Positions 47,201-59,100 of a stretch of 64,000 nucleotides of DNA are shown piece after piece. The stretch is from Diadema setosum (Eukaryota > Echinodermata > Echinoidea > Diadematoida > Diadematidae). The translations under genes were made by a program, and so were the position numbers. Position 1 is the first letter of the stretch. The number at the start of each line of letters is the position of its first letter. The notes under the pieces were generated by a model. It saw nothing but the letters and a program-made list of their open reading frames with translations, was not told where the DNA came from and did not search any database. The stretch lies in assembly GCF_964275005.1 (NCBI RefSeq), contig NC_092695.1, forward strand, positions 8,948,197 to 9,012,196. Direction: 5' to 3'.

Positions 47201-50071
47201 GATTTTATCAGCAGTTAGGAGTTTGATGAGTTTTGTTTGATGAATTTGAATGTGAATTTGGAGCGGTATTTAGGTGCGGGCGGACATTACTTTTCTGCAT
47301 ACGGTCCATTATACGCTTGTATGTTTTACGTATCAATCAACAGTTGGAAGTCGTTTTCATTAGGAAGGAAGGTGGTATCGCTTCGGGTGTGTTTGTGTGT
47401 GGGGTGTATGTGTGTATGTGTGTTGGTGTTTGGTGTGTATGTGTGTGGTGGTTGTGGGTGTATGTGTTTGGTGGTTGCGGGTGTGGGGTAGGTTTTAGTG
47501 AATCGGGGTTGGCATGGTTGGTGGGGAGGGGGATTTGATTTTCAATGAAATGATTTCATTCTAGTTTTGTATAACGTATTTTGTTGCTTTTTATGCCTCC
47601 GCCACGAAGTGGTGCCGGAGGCATTATGTTTTCGGGTTGTCCGTCCGTCCGTCCTTCCGTCCGTCCGTAATGAATTTTGTGGACAGGGTAACTACCAAAA
47701 CCTTTTGAGGTATCCTAATGAAACTTGGCAGGTATGTGTATTAGGGGGTGAAGTTGTGCCTATCAACTTTTGGGTGCACATGCTCAAGGTCAAAGGTCAA
47801 AAGGTCAAGGTCAAATGCTTAAAATTTTACTATTTCTCCCATATCTATGCCATGCCTGGAGATATTTTCTTGAAACTTAGTGTATACATGTATTACTCAA
47901 TCAAGATTCTCTAGTGAAAGTTTGGGATCATGCGGTCAAAGGTCAAAGGTCAAAAGGTCAAGTAAAAATGTGAAATTTAGCTTTTTTCTCCGTATCGTGG
48001 AAATAGTTCAAGGTATCTTCATGGAACATAGTATATATGCATGTACTGGCTGGCAGTGATTAGCTAGGGAATTTGGGGTTCATGGGGTCAAAGGTCAAGG
48101 GCAACACTTCAAAATTTTACTATTTCCCTCATATTTGTGCAATGCCAGCAGGATTTTTTTTTTTTAACTTGGTGTATGCATTTTTAACCTGATAGTGATT
48201 CTCTAGAAAGTTTTGTTTTTGTTTTTGTTTTTTGTTTTTGCCAAAAAGGTCAAAAGGTCAAAGATCAAGTGAAAGTGCTGAACTTACTTCTTCCTCCATA
48301 TCTCGGAAGTGGCTCAAGTTATCATGAAACTTAGTACATGTACATACTATTTATGCATGTTCTGCCTGACAGTAATTCTCTTATGAGTTTTAGGGTCAAT
48401 GGCCAGATGAAAATGGTAACAATTTACTATTCAATACAGAAATTGCATTTTTTCTCCATACCTTGAAACTTACTCAAGGCATAAACTTATGAAAGGGTCA
48501 AAGTCAAGTTAAAGTCCTTCAATCCCCAAATACGTGCTCTCCTATTCGTCCAATTAAACCTATGTCAAGGAAGGTGAACATTCAACACTTTTGTGACAAA
48601 CATGTCATTTTGATATTTTGCCAGTTTTGTGAAAATGTAATCACACATTGTCCACATGTACTATAGACCTATTAGGAGAATCATGCATTATGGCGGAGGC
48701 ATACCAGTCGCCATAGCGACATTTCTAGTTTATGTATATACCCTTGTGAGTGTGAGTAACATGATTCAGTATAGTCAAAGAATTTTTTTTTTTTTTTTGT
48801 ACATGTCAATACTTTCTCGTGAAGAAATGGTCAGTAGGATTGATTTATAATCGAGTTGTTATGTTGAAGAGGGATGATTGGCAGTGTAAGTTGATAAATG
48901 GATTTGTGTTTTGAATGGCATTTGTACCGTTTTATGTTCATGGTACACCCAGAATAGGTTGATTTATGAATGATTTGAATGAAATCAATAAAATATCATT
49001 GAAAAAAAAAAAGTTGTGTGCGTGCGTGTGTGTGTTTTTCTGTGTGCACGGATGTGTTTTGTATTGAGTGGAGATACTGTCTAATGCTTTGTATATTTGA
49101 AAATTGGTACATTGCTTACTTATTCCAATAAAATGATTTTCATTGTACTCCTTGACAAAAAGGTGTAGTATATTATTTTGATATAAATATGTGAATATCT
49201 GTACATGTGATTACCTGAACATCAAGTAGAATGATAGGAGATAATGCTTCTTACATTCATTTTGTTTATTCAAAAATTTAAGTGCAATGTAAAGCAACGA
49301 ATGAAATTGAACTGAAGCAAAAATTCGAGAAAAAAAAAAGTTTATTGTGTGGCCACCGATAGAGCAGAAACTTCACGGATTCAAGTTTTACTGACCATAA
49401 GAAAAGGGAATAAGAACAAAGCCGTGAAAATCAGTTCATAGGACTTCTATTATATTCCCTCACTGAGTATGTGATAGCTTATCATGAAGTTTGATTGATT
49501 TTTAATTGCAATAATATACCCTACAACGACCTAACAGGATATAGAGAGGGACACGGTGCATGTTGAAATTTGAATGTGAGTTTATAGGGGCCTAACCTCT
49601 CTTAATGAACACTGAGAGTGAACACTTATCGACTGTTGAATGATGGTCAACTGAAATTTTCCCCGAATAATGTATACTCCTATGGAGTTACATAAAAAGA
49701 ATCCTGTATTTGCCTTCATTTCTAGCAGGCCTATATGGCTATGAGAACAATATTAAAGCACTTGAAAATATTCCACATTCGGTATATACGTATACCAAAT
49801 GGGTTAGTGGTTCATTATTTTTCAAAATCCTTTAAGGACTACTATTTCATATGTTACAAAACTCCAGCAATACAGTGGCGGATCCAGAGAGGGGCGCAAC
49901 CGGCGCACGCCCCCCCTATATTTTTCGTTAAAAACAAAAGAAATAAAAAAAAAAAAACATGAAATGAAACCCGGAAGTGGCACCAGAAATATTAGTCACG
50001 CCCCCCTTTTTCAGAATTCCTGGATCCGCCCCTGCAATATCAGGTGTGAAGTTACATACATATATAATACA

Positions 50072-50125
<54 letters not shown>

Positions 50126-53100
50126 TATATATGTACATACATACTATGTATAAATAAGTAAATAAATAAGTATATGAAGACTATAAGCAGTTCAGTATTG
50201 AAGCAAAAGTATAGCTCAGAGAGCAATTATACTGCACTTAAAAAAGTTCAAGTTTTCGACGAGCCTTGGACGTCTTTATGGTTTATTCCAAATAAATTGA
50301 TCAATTAAAAAATGAATTATTTCAAATCAATAAATGCGACACCCATTCCCGCAAAGACAGAGTTTAGTGAAAAACTCATCTCAACTCTAATGAAAGCTGT
50401 GGAAGCTCATTTAGGATTGCATGTTCTGAACAAATTACCAATTTTCTCTCCCTCCTAGCTCTCTCTCTCTCTCTCTCTCTCTTACTTTTTAATGTGTAAT
50501 CATTAACACATCAGCAGCATTTCAAATACTCTGATTGTTGTACAAATTTACGTTGTGTTTTACATACACGTGACACATTAAGTTTGCATTATTTGTTCAA
50601 ACAGAATAAGCAGCAACAAATAGCCTGCCCAATTAATGCTGTAAATGTTTGCCTTTTCATGAATTTGAATTCCTTGCTGCCTTAACGTTCATCACAGCAG
50701 TGCTGATGCGAGTTTGAATGCGTTTCTCGTGCAATTCTAATTTGAACGGCATTTCAGATACTGTTTGGTGTTGTTTATATTACGATAACAACTTTATTAA
50801 GAATTTAAGACAGTAAGGTTTATATGCATGTGCAGAACATCATTGCTGAGTCGAAGATATTGTCTTTCCTATATCACACAGAGGAACTGTTGCCCTGAAT
50901 CACGACGAATTCTACACCGACATTGAGTCGGAAGTGATCGCAGAGGGCAGCAGCGCCGGTATGTGGTACAATCTTTGGTAGATAGTCCGCCTTTTTAACA
51001 CGGTTTTCTGAGTTTCTGTGAATACGCATTTAAGAATACTTGATGACACCACATTTGCTCCTGCGGCAATTGCTCTGCGGTCTCATTCTCTCCACGGACT
51101 GCGGGTTGTGATAAGGTTTTAGGTGTATTTTGATGTGAGGATTAGATGGTTATAATTATGTTTGTGGGTGGAATTTATGTTTGACTTATGGGAGCAGGAG
51201 CAAAATTATGATGGTAACTTTGATGGTAAAGGTTTCTGTCAACTATAAACAAAAAACAAACAAACAAACAAACAAATAAAACAAAAAAGCGCCCCATTTT
51301 TATCCGCCGTTGACGTTCACGAATATACTCATTAGTATTCACGGTAAATGTAGATGCCATAAAAAAAAAAAAAGATATAAAGAAGTTACTAAAAACGGGG
51401 CAGACATAACGGGACATTTATTCATGAATAGGCCTTATACTTTACAGGCCATTATATAATTAATATTCTGTTGAAATATAAAGTTTTGATACAGTCCCTA
51501 AAGCTAATATTAGGTTAGATTTATGATCTAAAACTTAATTCATAGTATAGGGATGAGCATAACTTGATGAGAACTGAATGTGAAGAATGTGAGTACCGGT
51601 AAAGATATAAAGACAAAGCTTAAAGGGCGGGTCTTTTAGGGTGAACATTGGGGCTACAAAGACTCTATACAGGTCCACTAACACGATTTCGACATTTTTA
51701 GATTTTAAAAAGTAACCAGTAGTCAGAAATCGCTCTAAAACCACCCAAATGTGGGAACGCCCCCTAAAATTGTCCGCTGATTGGCTAGTGCGATTTGACG
51801 TACCAACAGGAAGCCCCCCGCGAAGGCAAGAAGTTCTCACCATTGCCCTAGCGTGTCAATGATAGATAGATTTTCTTCTTTTGAATCACAAAATACACAA
51901 TTTTTGCAAGTAGCACATCCCAAGAAAGGATTTAAATATGTTGTTTATATATTCCAGAAGCGACTTAATGGCGACTCGGACATTTTTCGAGTATTTTACC
52001 TATAATAATTTGTCATTTCGGATCATGTTTACATTTTGGAAAAAACTAAACATTTCCTTCAGGAAACAAGACAAGTAGGCGTGTGTGACAGCCTCTTAAC
52101 TGCTGAATGTACATTGCAACTGCTGAGTGCGTGTGCAGGTCGTAACGACATATTGTTACGGGAGACTGGTTAACAGTCTAAATTTATATCGATATCTCGA
52201 TCCAAGGTAGGTAGCTGTTAGAATGTTATATCGATCGTGAGTATCTTATAGCGCTAGCGCTCGCCTCAGCTCAGCTCTAGCTAGCAGCTCTGTCGCTGAC
52301 CTGTGTAGCTTAGTTCTAAGATACGTGTGAATAAATGATGGATTCAGACGACGAGATCGAGTCGCCCATTTCATGCCCCGCTACCGTTTCGAGTGAGTCA
52401 GAGAGGGAGTCAGAGTCGGATGTCGAGCGAGATGGTGAGGACGAAGATCCCCGATCAAGCAGGAGAAGCAGCCGTTGGCGTTGGTCGGCCTCAACAGCGA
52501 TTGGGTTTACTCCCGTATAGTATGAACCAGACGCTGCACCTCCCGCCCCCGGAGCAGTCGGCGGTGAGGAAGCTCAGGGGACGGGGTGATGACAACGAGC
52601 CCGCAAGATTGGGGAATAACAATTGGTAATTATCTACTTGAGAGTCTATATTCTATATAACCTTAGTAACTCACTTATTTTAGTAGTATATCTATAGGCC
52701 AGAAAAAAAGTATAAGTCACAAATGTTGGAAGTACAAAACTGCTGCTTGTAAGTTGTAATAATACTCTAGACTCTCTACAACGTACAAGTTTGTACCAAT
52801 GCCACAGTTAGTTACTGCTTATTGACTTACTGCTATTTGGAATGTGTGGACAAGACAGTAAAGTCACTAAAGACTAAAGTACTGAAGAGGCTGGTGTAGA
52901 TGTAAATCTCTGTGGCAATAGTTGGCATGTTGAACTTGAAGGATTGGTCTCAATTTATCATTGTGTGGCAGCTCAGTACTACGTGACTAAAACTAATTAA
53001 GTTACACAACAAGTAAACCTGAATTTACCTGTATTTCTTTCTTCAGGTGCCAATGTGGGAACTGTGTGCCAATGCCTACAACACGGGAGTCATTGTGCTG

Positions 53101-53623
53101 TCACAAGGCTGACCCGGTCTTAGAGGAGGTCGAGCAGTACAACGACCGGCCGACATGCAGATGCTCAAATAAACTGTATAACAGCACACCCAGGATTTTC
53201 CACCGTTTGCCTTGGTGAATGGGTGTTGGAAGCTGCTTATCACCAATATGCTCAACAGTATGGAGAAGGTGCCAGAACGGATGCCACAGATAATGAGTGA
53301 GTTTGTTTGTCAAATTTTTCAATTTTTCTTCTGAAATAATGCAAATTTGCCATTTTATATTCCCTTGACAATATGCTGTTTATACTGCCAATTTGCAATT
53401 GCACCCATCAAAAGAATGCAATATCTAATTCACCATGTGTGATTTCAGTCCTGCACTCCAGTAATTTATTCAAATATATTGGACCTGTCTTCATAGATAA
53501 TGCAAAAGTACATGTAGCCTTGTAGGATATATTTGTATAACCTTTTCATTTTTTATTTCTTGAGTGCATAGGGACATTGTCACTTTGTGTTATGCGCTGT
53601 ATAAGCACTGTCAATTATTACAC

Positions 53624-53672
<49 letters not shown>

Positions 53673-55280
53673 TTATGCTGCCATTATACAGTTGTACCAG
53701 GTACCCAAAATAATGACTACCATACTCCATGGGTCCCATTCACATTGTCTAATTTAAATCCTATTCTCAAGATAAATTTCTACATGAACACATGATGTCA
53801 TATAAAAGGATTATCAAATTTTACTCCTTTTGCATTCCATTTCGTTTCACTTTTGTTTCTATATCAGGTGATCAAGACATGTTGCATACACCGGCAACTG
53901 GTGAGATGATGCTGGAAATTTGTGGGCCAAAATGTGAGAGTCCTACTGCCATCGTCTGCTGTGAGGAAAATGTGATAAACTTATCCATCAGAAAGAGTGA
54001 CACGTTTTCATTTTGCATAGGCTGTAATAAGACTGTATATGCAGCACTGATATTGGGTGTAGAATGTGACTTGTCACATTGTGATCTGCTTAACGGGAAC
54101 GTGGTTGTAGAAATGCATCAGATAAGTTTGTACATTGCGAAAGTCACACGCATACTTTGTCAGACACCTTGTCCATTATGTGGTCATACTGATGATATGC
54201 AGCTTCGAACACCCACTCATCAAGGCACACAACTGGGAAACATGCTGTTGGACTTCAGCCTCTCTGTACAAATGATCATGTATTATTTTGTTGTAATTTA
54301 TTGATGCATGTTCAGTGGAACCTCAATATTATAAGCACTGATATGACAAACTGTAGTAATAACAAGATCTTAATATATATAGGGGTGATATCTCTGGTCC
54401 TATTGACCTCATTATAACAAGGTTCGACTGCATGTCAAATGCACTCTTGTCTCAATTCTTACTCTTGCTATGCTCTCCCTCTCTCTTTTGTAATGTAGAC
54501 CTACTGCATGTTTTAGCAATTGGAAAATCACACTTTCACAACCATACAAGTGAAGATAATTTTGATTGTGTAGAATTGACACGTTGAACAGCTATGTATG
54601 TTGTCAGTCATGGTCAGAAGAAATAGATAATGATCTGATACAATTAAGATGCTGTGCCCTTCCGGCAATAGCTTCACAGCCTCTATTTAGAGAACAGGAC
54701 CAAGTCTAGTTACGAACTCATTGAACTGGAATGTAACTGGCTCATATAGTAATGTTCTGTCATGAACCAGTATACATTTGTCAAAAATTCCTTCCAGCTG
54801 ATTACACTAATTATATTTTGTGAGCAAATGGAAAAAAAAGTGTGTTGTGTTTTCTATACATACATTTGTAGTTGTAGTAATACAGTACATGTACCGGTAG
54901 TGTAAATTTATCCTTATATACAAAAAGAAATGGATTAGCTTCATACAGACCCATGAAAATGCAAAAACATACACATATACACACACCCTCAATACACTCA
55001 TGCATATTCAGGCCTGGCATATCAGATACAAACATGCACAAACACACACCAACATCAGACACACATAGGACTAATATATCATTGATATATTTGCCCTATG
55101 TTTGTCTGATGCCCCCTTCATGGAATGGATAGATATATCCCCTCATAGATATGCACATACAATGTATTTAAGTAAGATTTCTATGGAATTGTACATCTAG
55201 CTGTATGCAATTTGCATATTGGTGGGAGTGTTCCAATGATGCCTGATTGAAAGTATTTGTGGGTATGTATGTTGTATGGC

Positions 55281-55330
<50 letters not shown>

Positions 55331-56111
55331 GATGTGTGTATAGATAGGAGACAAAAGAAAATTAGTCACAGGGAATGAGGAAAAGATGGGGGAGTGTACT
55401 TACAGGAATGAGATTGTAAAACCCTACCACTGTGTTATCTCCATATCCTAATGTTGGAACAAAATGGGATTTATTCCATTGGAACAATGGCAGCTGGTCA
55501 GTCAAGCATGCATTAATGAGTGACATCCACATTTGAAATCAAATCAGCCCAGAAGAGTTATCTTTTGCACATACATGTACATACTGTATATTTCATATCA
55601 ATACTATATGAGACATTCTCATGTAACATCAAATCAAAAGCTTTGTGATTTTTTTCCTCATACATAAATCTATCAGTGAAATTACAGAACTCAAATTCAG
55701 GATAACATAATACATGTATTGCACGTGTAAATATACAAAACAGTACAGGTGAGTGATGTTATTCAATCTTTCACACAATATTTTAAAATGTGTAAAAATG
55801 TGTGAATGTATATGTGAGCATATGTGCATGTGGGTGTTTGCTTGTGTGCACGTTTTCAAAAGTACCTCTGCATGCAGATGTGATATGAATGAGTCCCAGT
55901 CATAGCAAGATCAATTCATACCAAATTTTCTTAAACTGAGTGACCTTGCAGCTGTTCTTTCATAAAGAGACCTGACACCATATTTATAAAAAGAAAAAAA
56001 AAATGCTTATTTAACTTTTAATGCTTGACTTCAATGATTATGTATGGAGAACCATTATAGAAATCAACAGAATAATTCCCCAACTAGACTTAGCATTGCA
56101 TTATGAATTTG

Positions 56112-56151
<40 letters not shown>

Positions 56152-59100
56152 TGGAGGCATTCCAAGTCTCAGAACTTGAGTAACAGGGCCCCAGTCTGCT
56201 TCAACATGTCAGATGAAGATTATATAAAATGCTAATGCCTTACAGACACACATCTTGTGCTCATTTTTCATAAATTTGTGACTCATATACCAAGAGTATT
56301 GCATTCCTTCCCAAAACTACAATTTTTTTCTCCATCTCTTTTTGAGTGTGTTGTGTTCTATAATGCATACACATTTTATTCTAAATTACCTTGTCAAAGA
56401 TATTAATATTTGATCATAAGAGTGAGCTCAAATCTTAACAGCAAACATTCAATGGTAAAATCATAGTGTGGGACAGCATTCATGTAGAAATCTTCTAAAC
56501 TTACCATTACAACACTGAATATCTCTAGAGAATTGTGTTAGCATGCAAGCTCATCTGTCCATAAAAATTGCCATGTATGCTTCAAACATCAAAAAAAAAA
56601 AAAAAATACAGTTTTCCTTTTGTATCCACATGACTGTTGTATTGTAAATGAATTGTGATTTTGCTATTAAAAGGACAATATTCAACTGGCAAATAAATGA
56701 TCTTTGAAACACTATATCAAGTTGGCATCATATTGTTTGTGATGAAATGCAACATACACGTTATACAGACACAATACAACAGTGATCTTATCTTGTCTTT
56801 AAATGATCACTCATGAATAGAAGGTATAAGAATGCAGGGTATGTGTAACAAAATTTTGAGTGTTTGTATCTACCATCTGACAGAAGAACAGATGAAAATA
56901 ATCTTCTGAAACATCATTCTGTAACAATTAAACACTATTTGCACAGTATCATGTATTGAATACATTGTATGAACTTCAATCTCAATTGCAAGGATTCCTG
57001 AACCCATCAGATCATTTGTCAGACTGTGTAAATTGTCTCCTTTGATGTTCAATGACTTCCTCCCTTGGATGATACTCAAAGGCATTCACAAGGGAGGCGT
57101 TGAAGGCTGGCAGGGTGCAGGAGTTTTGTCATTGTACTCCACAACAGCAGAAAGGACATCATCAACCTGTGCTGTAGAAAATTCAACAGAAAGAAACAAA
57201 GGGACACACAAAATAGATAGAATTAAGTTGTTTGCACAGGTTTTTAGCAACACATTTCTTGAGGTGTCATGGACAGACACCACCACTTTGATAATGACAT
57301 CAAAAATCTTTGCAAATTCATATAAAAATTGGGGTTTGCCCTCCTCAATGCAAAGACTTGACTTGAGAATGCATAAGTAGCCATTGATCATGGCAGGTGG
57401 AGTGTTGGTCTTCAGAATGGACAACTGACTGCCTCCCTTCTATGACTTCTGATTAGTGGAACAGGCATAAGACCTGCCCCCCCCCCCCCCCCCACCCCCC
57501 AAAAAAGAGAAAATGTATATCTAGACCTTTTAAAATTGATCATTTTATGTGTACTCAGTGGTCAAGAAAGCCATGCTTCTACAGAGACAAACAAATAATA
57601 AAATGTGTAGTTGACAAATTGTGCCATTCTAATATTTTCCTCTGAGTAATGTGAATTCATTTTCTTCCAATATTGCATAAAATACCTACGCTGTTCTTTA
57701 CGAACCTTCACGCTAGAAGAGCCAGGATTGTTCATCTTCACAATCCGGTAGAGCAGATCTCCTGTTGCACCTCTTATCGAGCTCACTGCCTGTCAGAATT
57801 TGTGTAGTACACTGTAGTGTAATGCTGCCAGATGAACCCTGTAAGTACATGTAATAATGGCACAGAGAGGAATTGATTTTTTTTTTATTGTCTATGTAGG
57901 CCTGCAAGAATGTGGTTAACTAGATGCATGTAGGAACTCTTGGGAAAAACAAATACCAGTAATCACAAATAATGACTGCCATTAGTACCGGTACTTCCCC
58001 ACATAACCAGGGCAAGTGAAATTGTAATGATGACAACTGAAAATAACTGACAGCAGAAAGTTCCCTGTCTGATAGGAAAGTGACTTTTTTTTCCACATGT
58101 AAAATATGAAATCGCATTACATTAGTCAACTAATATAGGCAACATTTTGGGGCAAGGAAAAAAAAAATGGACATTGAAGATTTCACTTGCCTAATGCAAT
58201 GGGCAAGTGAAGACAAACAATAATGGCCAGTCCTGGATCAATTCAATCTAATAATATGTTTTGGAACACACCATCCAACCATTCGGCTACAAGTTTTAGA
58301 GCTCAATGGGGAAGCAAGGTTGTCATAGCAGAAGTCAGAGTCATAGAATTAACTGTTACTGAATATGTATGATTGATACATGTAAGCCTTCTAATGTAGC
58401 AGCGATGAAAATATACAGAGGCAGCCAACCCGGCTGGCTGGCTGGTACGCGGTCTCAGTTGGTAACTGTTGACCCCATATGCCCATACAAGTACTACGTG
58501 GTATCTAGAATCGATAGCTACACGCAGGTACTGATGTAACTGTGTTGTAGTGAATGTCTTACTAATCTTCGATAAATTTTAGGTCTAGTAATGTAACGTT
58601 AGAGGTGTTCACTTCATAGTATAGTACGATTTAATGAGCACACAACTTGACTACTAGTACATTAAAATCCCTCCATGATCTTAATTTTACTGACATTGAG
58701 TGATGTTCCACTCAAAACGCTACAGACGGAGCTTATCAACCTATCGAAACCGTGAAACTGTTAGTAGTGATACAGCAATTTTAGGCCGACCAGACGCCGT
58801 GCGAACCCTGTCGCGATTATTGCAGCGACTGGGCTGTGTATAGTGACGGTACATGTACGATAGCTACTGTATAATAAGAGTCGTCTACACAGTGGCAAAA
58901 CATACCCGCTTTCTCTGATACAGCTTCAGAACTGCTGATCCGCTTTGTTTTTCAGCTCTCTGACGATGAGTTTGGCTTCCATTTCCCAGCTTGATAACAG
59001 GGATAGCTATGGGCTGCAGGATCCTCTTTTTGGGCGCAAATCCTAGCCGAGTATACAGCACTACTTCCTGCCCCACTACAAGCGATCACTCCATACGAGG

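Larger units (their letters stand above)
54431..56869. other. TTAA element interior, no coding recognised
   Basis: Holds (GT)n at 55285-55330 and a pure 37-C run at 56114-56150. Short open frames show no family features. Confidence 0.4.

Noticed and set aside
53792-54304. 170-codon plus-strand open frame with many cysteines
   Set aside because: The opposite strand in its 3' part encodes a recognisable P2X7-C motif, and its entry phase does not fit the preceding plus-strand exon. It is likely a shadow of a decayed minus-strand copy.
57033-57380. 115-codon plus-strand frame
   Set aside because: Overlaps an equally open minus-strand frame. Neither resembles a known family, and the minus strand fits the THAP orientation better.
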